Shown here one piece after another: positions 10,985 to 23,627 of a stretch of DNA of 64,000 nucleotides. Numbering within the stretch: the stretch's first letter is position 1; each line of letters begins with the position of its first letter. Where the stretch lies: the NCBI GenBank assembly GCA_963675955.2, contig CAXXVR010000009.1, positions 930,001-994,000 on the forward strand, read 5' to 3'. The DNA comes from Desulfocicer sp963675955 (GTDB lineage: Bacteria; Desulfobacterota; Desulfobacteria; Desulfobacterales; Desulfobacteraceae). The notes below the pieces were generated by a model that worked only from the letters and a program-made list of their open reading frames with translations, was not told the DNA's origin and did no database searches. The position numbers and the translations under genes were made by a program.

Positions 10985-13900
10985 TCAATGACATTTTAAT
11001 GATCTCTTTATTGAATAATAATAAAAATAAAATTTAATTTTTTAATATTTAAATTTAATTTACTGAATCAATTTTATTTATTGGAAGTTAAATAGGTTTT
11101 AGAAATTCTCAAAAGATCAGCTTCCTTTCTAGTGGTCTCTTAAATAATATTATAAAAAGTATTTTCAAGCATTGAATCCATCAATTCCACAAATTCATCT
11201 TACAAAAACAAATACTTTGTATCTTTAAGCATTCCAAGTTATTGAGCTTAAAGTGCAGCTTATTGCTAATTAAGTACTCCACCTTATAAAATCTTATCAA
11301 TACAAACAGGTTATTCGGGATCAAAACAGTTGTAAAGTTAAACTGGCTGGGAGTCTACTCTAGTGAGGAGGTTCTGGAGATCTGGTTCATTGAGTAAATC
11401 AGTTATTGATTTTGAGATTAATTGTTCAAATAGGTGATTGGAACTTTGAAGAAAGGTGTCTGTTAGATCAATGTCGTTGGCCATTATTGAGGAGGAGGAT
11501 TTAATTAACTATTAATTATATATAAAAAAGTGATAAAACTAAGTTTTTTGAGCGTTTTTTAATCCTTAAGAACAAAGTTTCTTTTTCAATATTAGTACCA
11601 ACCCCAACTGGTAAATCTGAATGACTTGTTTATCCTTAATTTGTTTACTTTGCAGTTGTTTCTTAAGAATTATAGTTGAATAAAAAGGAAACTTGATTTT
11701 TATTTGTCTTAATCCCAAAGAATAGTGCACTCAATTTCTCCTTCATAAATTGATGGAACTGGATGAGAAATTAATGAAAGCTTAATTTCTGTAAATTAGG
11801 TCGGATCTAAATCTCCTTATTAGGGCTCAATTGTTAGCACATCTTAACTAAAGAAATAAAATGATAATTTGAAACCATTTTAATCCTGTGCTTTAGAAAG
11901 CAAAATGCAATTTTGTTGTCTTACTAAGATTGTAAAGAATTATCATCCGATATTCAATTTTCCCAGGGTCAAGTTCACCAAAATCAATTTCTTCAATTGA
12001 AAAAAACACTTTCGATCCGAGTGGAGAGACAAGAGAACGCTAAGAAGGAATTTCTACATGCTATTCAGCAATCTTTTTTTAAGGATGCTCTTTATAGTAT
12101 CCTGCTCCTTCAATCTATCAACAAATTTATTATTTAACAAAATAACCTTAAAAGTCACTTCATCAATTTGCTTGAACATATCATAAACAAGTATCTTTTG
12201 TTCAAAAATGTAAGTTTTGGCTTCCAATGGAGCGAATTTGCAAATCAAATAATTTGTTTCATTTGGAGGTAGTACTGTATTAGGACACTTTATGTCAAAT
12301 ACTTTAAATTTTGATGTAGCGATTTGGTTTTGTTCCTCAGCTCTAGAAAAAATAATTCATTAACTAAAATGTCTTTACGCATTTGCGATCTTATACTGCA
12401 CCTTTGCAGACCCAACATTTCTAATTTCAATAGGAAATGAAACTGGCAGCAATGATCCAATTGGTACATCTGGAATCCTGAAATGGCCTTTTCTTAATAC
12501 CAGCATTCTATTTTGAATTGATTATTATTTAATTTAATTACCCTTCATTTGGATTCAGTTGAGTTCCTTAAAAATGTAATAACAAAGGTTTTCCATTTTG
12601 AATTTGTAAAACTACTTGCAAGAAATGCTTTTCATTTTTTTATTAAAGTTCTAAACGTTTATCATTAGCCATTAACAAATCATCTTCATTTCCTGGGCTA
12701 TAAATTAATTCGACATCTACAAGTTCTTAAGGGTTTAATTTTCCATTCCTTTAAAAACTAATGAAAATAAAATGAACTTTGGTTGTATTTCAAAAATCTT
12801 TCTTTCAAGAATAGCTTTTTCAAAAGCTTCATCTTCTGTTGGTTCGCCAGGATCGGCCCAAGCTTCAACTTCAATCTGGGAATCAGAAGGTAATTTAAAG
12901 TTCCAATTAAGATCGGTTCCGCCAACATTTTACATTGTTATCACAATTTTTCTTGGCTTAACATTAGCTCGGTTGGGAAGATAGCCAAAATTCCAAGTAT
13001 ATGCTTTTAGTCGTTTCATTAGTTCACTAGCTTCAAAATAATTCAATTTTTCGATATTAAGAAATTTTTTTTCATCTTCGTTAAGATCATTGGATAACTG
13101 TTGGTTGATGTGAGCAATGGAAAATGATTCAAATAAAGTGGCCACACTCATGCTGTCATTTCTAACATCTACAATTTTGAGTTAAGGGTATTTGCCTTTC
13201 CCCTTTATCCGAATTGCACATTTTTACTATGTTAAATTTTTACTTGTTGTGGTAAATACTCCTTTGATGTTACGTTCTTTGGCAATGCATTCAAGATAAA
13301 GATTCAAAGAACAGACTTAATTAGGATTAAATGTGATTCCAACATCAACTTTTGAGTGTGCTGCAATTATTCCTTCCTCGAAATCTAAAGTAAAGGCCTA
13401 CTGTAATAACTAAAGCATTTTTTAATCAAATCTTTTTTCTTTATCCTTTTTATCACTAGCTTATCTGAGACTCAATTGAACAAAAAATGTGCAATCAGAT
13501 ATATTTTCTAATGTTGCATAAACTTTTTTATTAAAATTCACTTTCACTATACCAAAATTAATCATATCAGGTGATAATTTCAGGCACCCATCACCTCCAG
13601 AACCAAATATTGTAAAATTATATTAAATTTATCTTAATTCGTGATCATTTTCAGTCATCTATCTCCCACCTGATCCAGGCTAGAAATACCCAATAAGTTC
13701 TTAAGACTAATCATGTATTTCCTACGTGACACAAGGAACAATCATTTTGTATTTTTTCTTCTTATAAGGGATAAATTTGCAGTCAACTTATTTGATTTCA
13801 TTCGGTAGTAAAGTCATTTATCTTGGTTCCATAAATAATTCACTAACATATTTTTCTGGTACTTAAATTGAAAATTAAACAGGAATTCTTGAAGTGTTAT

Positions 13901-16304
13901 GCACTTTGAGTTTGCGTTATGAATAAACGCCAAGATAGCTTGGTGGAAAATAAATTTCTCCATTATTTTCTAATGCAAGTTCAGGAGTTGAACAGAATGC
14001 TATCAATTGCAAATGGATTTGCGAACTAGAGCTGTGATTAAGTGAACATGGAAGGTGTATATTATAAGAACCAGACGTTTTTGGACTGAATTCTATGATT
14101 ATCACGCAAAATTATTTAGATTCAACTAGTCCGCTCATTGGGAAAACATGAAATCTATTTATATTTATTTATTTTAATGTTTTACATTTTCGAAGAATCT
14201 TAATGAAAACGGAAATATGTTGGAGTATCAGTTTTATTCATTAATTGTACTGTCTAGTAAACGCTTTATCCAATTCCACAAGGGCCAAAATATATCTTCA
14301 ATTATTGAAATCATTGAAATCATTTAAATTTAAACCTTATTGCTAGGCAACAACTCCACGATAGGAATAAATACTTACGACATCGGTGGGAAAGAATGTC
14401 CAACACAACGAATATAACATTAAATTGATGGAATCAGTTCTTCTATTTATTTTCCTAAATAATTATAAAAGTTAATTGAAATAAGACCATCAATGTAGTC
14501 ATTATCCTACGGGGCTTTTTTATACTTTTCAGTAATCTCAAACTGCCGAGATTTGTCTAAAGTTTTAGTTTTTCCTTAAACAGTTTATTAATATGATGCA
14601 TTATTAAAAATGTTATCTGACATAGTGCCAGGGAAATTCGCAGCTGCATTGTTACTCGCAACACCCTTCATTTTTTTTATTATTTAATCCTATGTTTTAG
14701 AATTATATTTCACTGCAAAAAATTGCACAAGCTAATAAAAATATGCAGCTGCTCGATTCGGTCTAAATCCAATTGAAAATTTGGCCTGACCCTATGGTTT
14801 TAGCCTAGCTGCCTATGGCCAGATATTGAAAACGGGTTATCCATCAAATTCATCTGACTTTTAAATAGTCCAGATCACAGTAATTTTGCAAGGTAATTTA
14901 TTATATATTATTAGGTCTCTTACCGGGGATGTTTCGTTAAATTAAGTAAAATTAAAATCAAAAAATGTTTCAGATATTTATATCAATTATGAACTACTGC
15001 TAAATGAATTAAAAAGTTCTTTATGCAATGAAAGTTGCGAGGGAACAGTGATTGGGTCATAAGTATCCACACCTAAAGACCCCTACCCTTATGGATTATC
15101 CTTTAAGCCCATTTAGGTTTATGAAGATCCAAGATTGTCTGGCAATTATCCACCTGACTTTTAGAAATAAATATTCGAAAGCATTGAGTTTTCAAGATAT
15201 TTAATATCTAATTTGGTCAGCCGATTTTAGATTACTCTTTAACGGAATAAATCTATATGTTTTTATTGTAATGATATAGGCTTCACAAGGAGATCATAGC
15301 ATGTACCAATAAGGTCAACATATTAAAGACTATGGTTGCGAATAATGCACCATGCACGCTCATAATAACTAATGGTTGTTTTTGGAAGAAAGTAGACAAT
15401 AATCCTAGCATTTTAATGTGCAGGTATCTATAAAAAGTATGAATAAAAATATAACAAATTGATTAACTTCTCCTTTGCTTCTTGAAAATGAAAACACATT
15501 ATTTTCTTAATTAAAGAACTCGAAGGAGGTTGACAGATCACTATCATTGTTAATAGTTAACAAACGACTTGTAGTTTTTCCTAAATGAATCTCCCCAAAA
15601 TTAATGCTCATAGCATTTAAAAATACATTAAATGTCATTCCTGTTCCGAGACACTCTAATGTCATAACATTTCCTCCGGCACATGCTATCTAAAAATGAG
15701 TTACAGAAACCATTTCGGGAATTCCAGGTGTAAATCAAACTTTAATTAAAAATGTGCTTTTTGGTGGTATTTCCCCTTAATAGTTATCAATTGAAAAGGA
15801 ATGGTCATTAAATTCATCATCTTAAACTTTTATTATAGAGAATTTGGCTACTACATCTGAATTATTTTTTATAAGGACTTCTTTCATCTTTCTGCATCCA
15901 ACAAGAAGCTATTCAAAGTCAAGTTTATATTAATTCATTGTTAGATGTGGGATCTTCCCTATTGCTGATAATTTTATTACTTTTGGTTCTTCGTTTTCCA
16001 CTTTTAGAACTGCAGTGCTTACTACAACATCTGCTTTATTAGTGACATATTTGATTTGGATTAGTTATTTTGATTTAGCTGAAATAACTCCGTAATTTGG
16101 ATAAAAATTAAATGCTGCTTCTTCAATAGTGAATTTAACTGGATATGTATTTCTGTTTTCAAGCAATAATTCTCGGGTTGAAGTCTGGCCGACTGCACAG
16201 AATCCAAAGTCTATGGCATTCACTATACTGGCTGCTACTGGATAAGTATTACTTGGTTCTTCTTTGGTTGAGAAAAATTGATGAGAGTATTGATTTTCAA
16301 GCAT
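10985..16304 (-). CDS. CFAP65: CFAP65 (CCDC108) ciliary ASH-domain protein
   Basis: Axonemal protein of about 1,650 residues, linked to the central apparatus and male fertility in animals. It is a chain of ASH/MSP beta-sandwich domains: AIDFGFCAVGQTSTRELLLE near residue 25, FSIDNYQGEIPPKSTFLIKV, SINFGEIHLGKTTSRLL, and further copies to about 11700. Two stretches match human CFAP65 as I remember it: YVDLIGTCYDLLVKPISL (human LDLMGTCHSDSTKPAIL), and near the C-terminus MLENTFYNIIQETTRKEADL before SKPIQLP. Many introns of about 30-50 nt are needed, for example 31 nt around 11510-11540. The start is ATG 16302-16304. The 3' end is unresolved: no in-frame TGA follows the conserved tail unless an intron of about 58 nt is spliced, giving TGA 10985-10987. 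Confidence 0.85.
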
Positions 16305-16685
16305 TTGGTTTTTCAAATTTATTTATTTATTAATTGATTTTTTCAGAATAAGCAGTTATATTTTTTTAAAAGAAAAAGCAAAAATAGGAATTTTTTATTT
16401 TTTTTTTAATTTTTAAAGAATTGTTATATAAATAAGTACGGAAGCAATTAAAATTATTCAATATTAATTAAACAAAAGCATTTCATTTTTATTTTTTAAA
16501 TAAATATTTTTATAATGAAATAAAATCCTAAAGTTTTAAAACTAATAATATAGATAAAACAAAATTAAGAATTAAATCTTAAATCATTCCTTTTTTAAAA
16601 CAATATTTTGACTAATTTTTCAAGGAAATTAAATAATAATTTTGTAAAAAGTAAGTATAATTGTTAATAGTTTCATTTAGAAACA
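16305..16685. promoter_or_regulatory. divergent intergenic region, CFAP65 / 16686 gene
   Basis: About 380 bp of T- and A-tract-rich DNA between two outward-facing starts. No open frame or RNA gene is recognised. It presumably carries both promoters. Confidence 0.45.
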
Positions 16686-17153
16686 ATGATGAAACCTATT
16701 TGCTCTAATAATTCTTCGCCTACTCTGATCAGCAGTACCAGTGACTTTAGTTAAACTTCAGTTAACCTACCACCTAAGTTTAGGTTTTTTTTATAAATTT
16801 CAAACTATTATAAAAGTTTGAATCAAAATTGTAATTCATTAAGCCAATTTACATAAGATATTGATCAACAAGGTACTTAAAAATTATGCTATGAATGGGA
16901 AAAAAGCATGGAAAAAAGAATTATTAATTATCTCAATTAAGAAGAAATAGATCAAATTTCTCCAACTCGAAAAAAAACTAATTACTTCACTTTCCAAAAA
17001 GGAAATGCTTTTCAAATTGGAAGGAAGACTGCTTTGAGTTCAACCTAATAATCTTCAAGCAATTAAATCAAATTAATTAAATTGAATTAATTTGGGGTTG
17101 GTGAATCAAAGATTTTGAAAAAGCGGTAACAAGAAGGTAAAGAGCTTAAATGA
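16686..17153 (+). CDS. small hypothetical protein
   Basis: An intron-less frame of 156 codons from tandem ATGs (16686 and 16689) to TGA 17151-17153, with TAA immediately after the stop. The N-terminus is Ser/Thr/Pro-rich (SPTLISSTSDFSQTSVNLPP). A central helical stretch (KSMEKRIINYLNQEEIDQIS) leads to a basic tail (GVGESKILKKRQQEGKELK). No membrane span, signal or known motif is seen. The uninterrupted frame containing about 20 in-frame TAA/TAG codons makes it very likely real under the ciliate code. Function unknown; a disordered regulatory or cytoskeleton-associated protein would fit. Confidence 0.65.
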
Positions 17154-17277
17154 TAATTTTAATAGTAGTTTATTTATTTATCACTTTTTAAGTATTCAAC
17201 TTTTAAGCTTTAAAAAATTTATTTATTTTTAATCTAACCCATTTCAAAGTTATATATAATAATAGTAAATAAATTTA

Positions 17278-17676
17278 TCATTCGGAAAAAGCAAAATTGT
17301 CTTCAAATTATATTGATTCCAAAGGCAAACGAACTTTTTCTTTATTGTTGTTTGCTATCTTAACCGATAAGGATTTCTGCATTCTAAATAACTCCAGTTT
17401 TGTTAATGAATCGTCTGGCTAAATTTCTTCATTATCCCCTTTCAATTTGCCAACATAGTTCAATTCAATTGATTTGACCAGATCTTCTGCACTTGCGAAT
17501 TATAAATTTTACTGCATTTAATTTATTGATTAATGGTCAGTAAGTGAATTGGTAGAATCAGCATTAGAATTGATTGACATTTAAATAGGAATATGTTGGC
17601 GTTGTATTTGTTAATTTTTGAAATTTAATGGTAAAGGATATTTGGGTTCAGATTGTATTGAATAGCAACTTCCCAT
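17278..17676 (-). CDS. small protein with N-terminal lipidation signal (MGSCYS)
   Basis: A single exon of 133 codons (132 residues) between ATG 17674-17676 and TGA 17278-17280, again followed by TAA. The N-terminus MGSCYSIQ is a textbook dual signal: Gly2 for N-myristoylation and Cys4 for S-palmitoylation, which would tether the protein to membranes or cilia. The middle is Gln/Asn/Ser-rich and disordered. The C-terminal half is more structured and charged (SAEDLVKSIELNYVGKLKGD, then DDSLTKLELFRMQKSLSVK). It lies 96 bp downstream of the PTEN-like stop on the same strand. The DHHC enzyme at 5906 is the type of enzyme that could palmitoylate it (inference). No family recognised. Confidence 0.7.
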
Positions 17677-17772
17677 TGTATTTACTAAGGATTTTTAGAA
17701 AATGCTTTAATATAAATTCTTTTAATAATAGGTTTAAATTTTATATGAATTAAATATAGGTAATTAAAATTT

Positions 17773-19497
17773 TCAGTTATTTTCATTTTCTAATTATATT
17801 AAATAATCATCCACGTCTTCTACACTTAATTTATCTTCATTTTACCATTCTTATGCCAGTTTTTCCATTATCTCTTCGTTTTCTATTTTTTTCTCTGGAT
17901 TTCCATTCTTTTCCCCATCTAATTCCAATTCTACAAGAAGAATTTCTTATTCGGATTCCTTTGGTTTCTCATTTTAATCTTCTTCTAAATCTTTTTCTTC
18001 TTCAATAAATAATTATTCTTAGGGATTTTCTTTGACATTACTATCAAAGTTTGTTTATTCAATTTATTAATTATTTAAATTATCTTCTGATTTTGCTTTA
18101 TTATCCTCTAAAACTAACAAATCTGCTTTAAAATCTGATTCTTTATAATCTTCAAATTCTTTCTTCTTCATCCTTTTTTCTTACGATTACTTCATAAAAT
18201 TACTACAAAATTGTATCAAATAATCTAGATTTTCTTCGGATTTTCTTTATTTCATTTCTTCAAAGGACTCTTCAACTTATTGCAGTATTACATCAATAAA
18301 AAAATTATCAGATACTCTTACATATTAAGAAAATTCAATTTCATTCTAATTGAATAAATATAAATGTTATTATTGACTTACTTTATAAAATCTTAAAACA
18401 TTTTCATAAACAAATTTTGTATTAAATAAAATTCTAAACACAGGATACCTCACCTAAGTTGATTAGAAATGCTTACACTTTATTAAAATATCTTCATGAA
18501 CCTTTAAAATTGTAACAGAAAAATTAGGAAACAGTATAATTAAGATTAATTCAACATGAAATATCAGAGTTTTTATAACTTTCGAGTGAGTTTTCATTGA
18601 TTCCATTATATAACATTTCTTATTCTTAATAAATTTAAAAATACGGCTTAAAGTTTTCTATTTCTTGATTTTTATCATTTATTATTTTTGGAATGTCACT
18701 GAACATTATTTTAAGTATTTTTATTGGTTTATAGTTTACCTAATTTAAATCTACTATTAATTATTAAATAACATCTATTTGATTTAGTGCGTTATGAAAA
18801 TATCTTAAATATAATTTCTATGCAGGAAATAAAATTATTTCTTCTTCTTATTTTAATTACTACTTTTAGTTAATTTCTAATAAAAATTGACTTTGCATAT
18901 AAATGACAATGACTCAATTGGATTAGCATAATATCCTAATAGTGTCAAGACACAACTCAATATTAATGCACTTCTTCCCTTAGATGCCTAACAGTGAATA
19001 AATGTTTGATGCCTCGAATCACTTGATAGTCAACTAATAATATCTTTACAAATAATAAAAATTTAAGAAAGCGGCGGGTTTGGGTATCCCAACCAACAAT
19101 TTTCAGAAACCTAATTATTTGAAAGTTTAAAATAGAAGAAACTTAATTGTTGAACTAAACAGTATCATAATTAAATTCACTCAAATTTCAAATAAAATAA
19201 AATCCAGTGAACTTTTCATTTAAATGCTATGCAAGTTAAGGAATGGATTCTTGTTTAGGAAAATTCATATAATGTAATTAAGGAATTATCTCTATATAAC
19301 TTTTTTCTAGCTCCTCAACTAACTTTTTAGAAATAAACTGTTCAATATTGCTTGAGACAACTGCTACTTATTCTTTAGCTTTATGGGTAAGTTCGTCTGC
19401 TTTCGTTCCTAAGTCGTTAATCACTTGAGAAATCTTAAGAAATACATTTAACTGAAATTTAGAAACTGTTTTGTATTTATCCTTAAAAAAATGCATT
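17773..19497 (-). CDS. PTEN/tensin-family phosphatase with acidic tail
   Basis: Lipid or protein phosphatase of the PTEN group. Features in order: N-terminal helices; IEIIPQLHYMNFP; NLSEFNYDTVQFNNQV, the family's Y.D...F motif; WLGYPNPPLSQIF, equivalent to the DH.PP.L loop; and the catalytic loop HCQASKGRSALILS, about residue 160, at 18965-19005. Cys and Arg are intact. PTEN's HCKAGKGRT is altered, with the first Lys to Gln and the middle Gly to Ser, so the charge that favours PIP3 is reduced and specificity may differ. After about 200 residues a strongly acidic Glu-rich tail (about residues 450-540) runs to TGA 17773-17775. A full C2 domain could not be confirmed. Introns lie near 19110 and 18900 and at further points. 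Confidence 0.78.
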
Positions 19498-19582
19498 AAT
19501 CAATATTTTTGTTTTATTTTTTTTATTATTATTAAATAAACATTAATTTATAAAAAGCAATAAAAAATAAAATAATTGCTTT

Positions 19583-21290
19583 TCAAGACATAGTTTTTTA
19601 AAAACATTAAGGAATTAGTATTTTTTTAGGGATCCAATTTTTAGGATAGTTTTAAACTATTATTTCTTCTATTAATAAATTGATGAAAGAGATAGCCTAA
19701 CCTTTATTAAATTTAGGTGACTCAATAGTGTCAACAAACTTTCTAAATTCAAGATCTTTTGAAGTTTAAATAAACTGTTTTTCTAATTCGAATGCGTTTT
19801 CTCCTTTCACCTAATTAATGGTTCTGAAACAATTCAAAATTACAAAAAGATCATCTTTACTAGGCTATTCAAATTGCACCCTTGATATTTTTTCTACTTG
19901 TCCTTTCGTCAAACTCAGAGGAGAAGGGAAAACATTACAAATTTTTGTAAGACCTTCTGATTTCAACTTATTATAAACTTTTTTATCTCTATTATTCCTT
20001 TAACTCTAAGGCATTTTGTATCTTCGTAAGCATTCTTATCAATAATTTAACTAATGACTACTTTAGTGTTCCTTTAGTTCTGTTAATTGCATTTATTCGG
20101 ATTTGTACCTGAAATGCTAAATGCATAATAATATTTCAATTATAATTAACTTCACTACGTATAATTAGTGAATCTGTTGTTGGTCTCTTGACTTTTTTTG
20201 CAAGACTTCCAACAATTTTATTAAAATCTTATGACTTTTCGTCAAATGAATCCAATATTCTTAAACTATTTAAACATTGATCAAACAACTTTTTTTCATG
20301 TAAAATAGATAATTAGCATTAAAAATCTAATTTTTTAAAGATTTATTTATCTTTTTCTTTGTTCGCTTCCATTTTTTCTTCAATTGCTTTTATTTCTTTT
20401 ACAATATTATCTTTTAAAACTAAAGGCATCTAAGATGATTATTTTTTTGAGGTTGCCATCTAGAAACGTACATGCATCATAAAATTTTACTTAAAATCTT
20501 GATTCAGATACTATTGACATTTAAGTGCTTGGAGCAATTAAGCCAGACTTTTTTAATTCTTCTGAACTTTAATTATTTTAATCCGCAACCTTTGCAAAAT
20601 TCAAAATTTAATAAAGTCTGAAACCTCTCCAAATTTGCCTTTACCTTTAGTCTATAGCCATCGAAACAAAGGCGATTTTGAAGACCTATTTGAACTTGAT
20701 AAAGTGGCTTATCTTTAATATTTTTCACGCTTTTAACTTTCCTGTTTATATAAACGACTAAAGTTGTCACTTGATCCAATAATAGAATAATTAACAACTC
20801 TCCCGTCGTTTTAAAATTAAGGCCCTTAATTATAATATTTAAAATTTGGATTTTTTGTTTTTCATTTTTAGTCTTCATTATCTTTAAAAATATTTTTTCT
20901 TGAATTCTTTTTAGTCAATTCTTCATTTTCTGGTAGAGTTGCAAGTTATTTATTTGAAACTATCATTGAGATACGAGACTTTCCAAAAATTAATTTGGTT
21001 TTAGAATCTGATGATTCTTCATCAATATTAGATAAACAGTTTTCTTTGAAAACAATTAATATAATATAAATTTTACCACTAAAAAGAGATTTAAATTAAA
21101 ATTGATTCGATGGGGATTAAGAGTTGACTTTTTGAATATCCTTCGATAAAAAATGAGGTTTTCTAAATAATTGATCTTTATGCAGAAGTTAATTTAGTTA
21201 GTATGGATGCTAGTGAGGAGAATTAATCTCTGAAAAATCAGTTTTGCTGTTATTTACTGAGAAAATTGAAATTATTTTATCTGAATTCAT
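19583..21290 (-). CDS. uncharacterised protein with central coiled coil
   Basis: The ATG at 21288-21290 begins a Ser/Asn/Pro-rich N-terminus. A 34-nt intron (SLFSG... to ENCLSNIDEESS) gives a clean join. The frame continues through KSRISMIVSNKQLATLPENE to a long Lys/Glu coiled-coil region (KEIKAIEEKMEANKEKDKQI). A C-terminal globular-looking part follows: LNYWQECLRRYKMPQS, KVYNKLKSEGLTKICNVFPS and SLTKGQVEKISRVQFEQPS. One 34-nt intron lies at about 20130-20165. The stop is TGA 19583-19585. Standard-code reading splits it into small pieces, one opening at ATG 20457-20459, but the frame runs through from upstream. I do not recognise a family. The neighbours (PTEN-like, coiled-coil gene) do not define its role. 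Confidence 0.6.
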
Positions 21291-21503
21291 TCAAAATTTT
21301 AATCACTTTTTTTTAAATAATAATTATTCAATTTTTTAATTAATTTTGTATATTATTTAATAAGTTACAAGAGTATAAAATCAATTAGCCATTACGATAA
21401 TCTTAATGAAGATCAAAAATTTTGAAAAAATGGATTGAAATATTTTTAATGAATAAAAAAAAATTACTATATATAAAATTTGATCTGTTTTTATTAATAA
21501 TTA

Positions 21504-22416
21504 TCATAATTATTCTTGTAATTTCGATTTTTCTAATAGGAACTATTGCTAGATAAATTATCTTTCTTTGTCTAATAATTCTTTTTATTTCCTAAAGATT
21601 ATCAATAAAAATTAGATAATTATAAACTTTAAAAAATTAATTTTCTAATTTTTTTTCCCTATTTTTGATTCTTAATCTTATAATATAAGTTAATATTTAT
21701 CATAAGCTGATTTATAGACTCTTTCTTACTTATAGTCCTGTTCAAATTTTGATTCCTAAATTTTCTAAGCTTTTTCTTGAATTACTTTTTTTAGTTTTTA
21801 TTCTATTAATTCTTCTTTTTTCTAAATTTTTAAAAATTTTTATTAGTGAATTTGTTCTTGTTTCTAAGTAAATTTTTAAATTAAATATTAGTATTCTTCT
21901 TCTTTTTAATTTTTTTTTAATTAATTTTCTTACTATCTTTACTAAAGTTTCCTTTCCAGTTCAAGATATTATAAAATACTTTTTGCTTTCTTAGATTCCA
22001 CTAATTCGAGATTTTTAATTTCTTCTTTTTAATATCTTGCTCTCATCATTTCTTCGTATAAGTGTTTAGATTTGTCATTTAATCTTTTCTAAAAACCATT
22101 AATTTTAAAATTAATTTACTTCTTCCATTTTTTATTATTGTAACAGCTTTATTTTTTCAAATTATGTTTCCCGCTTTTTTGCTGTTTGATATTTTTATTA
22201 CATTATTTATTCGTCCAGTTTTTTTTTATTTTATATCATAAATAGTTCTTTTTCCTAAAATCATTTATATAACCAGAATAACCTGCTTTCTCTTCATATT
22301 TTCTATTTATTAACTCCATTTATCCAAAATAGGAAGTGGAAATTCCAAGCTTTTTTAATTTGGTTTCAGGTATTTATTAGCTGTTGTTTGTGAATAACTT
22401 CTTCCAGTTTTTTCAT
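21504..22416 (-). CDS. Glu/Lys/Gln-rich coiled-coil protein (TPH-like?)
   Basis: A short unique start leads to LKKLGISTSYFGQMELINRK and KYEEKAGYSGYIN. Nearly continuous coiled coil then runs to the end (HLYEEMMRARYQKEEIKNLE, KSILQYLELERKLQQRQQ), rich in Glu, Lys and Gln, with many of the Gln coded by TAA. It ends at TGA 21504-21506, followed by TAA. The composition and periodic charge resemble the trichohyalin-plectin-homology proteins that line ciliary microtubules, but I cannot name a member. Introns are needed near 22370, 22255 and 21570. The first exon (ATG 22414-22416) is the least certain part. Confidence 0.55.
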
Positions 22417-22639
22417 CTTAATTTATTAAAAAAAATATTAAAATACTTTTCATTTATGACTAGGTTATTAAAGTAAGAGCTGATTAGTTTACTGATTCTT
22501 TTTATTGGCCAAATTTATGAGAATGAAGCTTTTACATGTTATGAAACAGTCTTTAATTTATAAAAGGTAATAAAATAAAGTTATTAATTTCAAATTTAGA
22601 TTAATTCAATATTTTTACAATAATAAAATTAGTAATTTT

Positions 22640-22792
22640 AACAAATATTAAAATATATAAAATTAAGAAAGCAAACTAAATATTATTTAATTAATTAAAA
22701 ATCACTAAAACAATCAGAGGAAACCCAAAAACAAATAAGTTCAGTTTGGCACCTCTGGCATTGATTAATTCATTAGTGTTGTCAATCCTCAT
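22640..22792 (-). CDS. possible small membrane protein
   Basis: The ATG at 22790-22792 starts a distinctive frame (MRIDNTNELINARGAKLNLF) followed by a hydrophobic span (VFGFPLIVLVIF). A 30-nt GT...AG intron could extend the hydrophobic part. No TGA closes the frame soon after, so the 3' end is a guess. The N-terminus has balanced composition unlike the surrounding AT-rich DNA, which is why it is listed. The rest of the gap 22417-22982 shows nothing else. Confidence 0.3.
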
Positions 22793-22982
22793 AACTCAAT
22801 TCTACTTCCAAATTCAAAAATTCTTAAAATTTTAATCTGTTTCTTTATTTCATAATATTGAATTTAATATTTTTAATTTATTCCTGAGAAGGGACAAATT
22901 CAACTGCTAAAATATTTATATACCTTTAAATTTAATAGATAAAAAGCTGAAAATGTTTTATAATTTTGAATTATAGTAAAAA

Positions 22983-23506
22983 TCATTTTGTATTTTTGAA
23001 TTTTCTAAATGGGTAAATAGAAAATAATACCCTTCCCTTAATGAATGATTTTGGAACAGGACCAAACATTCGTGAGTCAAAAGAATTGTCTTAATTATCT
23101 CCTTCTATCCAATAATGATTTTCTGGAATTTTTTTAATTCCAAAATAACTAGTAGCTTCTCCTGCTGCATAAGCAATTCGCTTGCAAATATCATTTTCTG
23201 GATCTGATGGACATTTAGAAATTACAATATCTCCTTTTTTCAATCCCTTTTTTAAAAATTACAAAAAAAATAAGTAGAAACACGCTTTGTTAACTTAAAG
23301 AGACTTTTATCCACAAAAATTACTCATGCGTGCCCAATTGTTGGATGCATTGAAACTCCTTCAGTACGATGTGCTTAGAAAAGTTTATCACTAATTAAAA
23401 TGCTAAGAGCAAGAGCAGGAACAAAAAATAAAAGCTTGCTGTTTTTTTGAGTTGGAATGTCCTTGAGTTATTGCGATTTGAATGAACTAAATAATTTACT
23501 AAACAT
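22983..23506 (-). CDS. mitochondrial inner membrane protease subunit 1 (IMP1/IMMP1L)
   Basis: Type I signal peptidase homologue that trims sorting signals of proteins delivered to the intermembrane space. A basic N-terminus (MFSKLFSSFKSQQL) and one membrane span (LLFFVPALALSILI) precede the catalytic Ser motif GVSMHPTI. After an intron of about 36 nt come GLKKGDIVISKCPSDPEND and ICKRIAYAAG with the general-base Lys, HYWIEGDNQDNSFDSRMFGP (the GDN..S.DSR box) and KGRVLFSIYPF. All key motifs are present. About 160 residues match the family length. The stop is TGA 22983-22985. It faces the ZZ-vWA gene head to head across 121 bp, a very compact two-way promoter. Confidence 0.92.
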
Positions 23507-23627
23507 CTTTAAATTCAATTATTAATGCTTAAAATAATATTATATTTAAACAGAAATAAAGATTTTCAAATAAAATTTGATAATATAATTAAAAATAAAA
23601 TTTTGATATTTTCTGAGCTTAAACTGC

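Noticed and set aside
14640..15470. Plus-strand frame resembling a secreted protein (hydrophobic start, repeated PYG motifs, Cys-rich end)
   Set aside because: The minus strand carries CFAP65 through the whole stretch with conserved ASH motifs and the DLIGTC...KPISL segment; the plus frame is a mirror effect of a stop-poor code.
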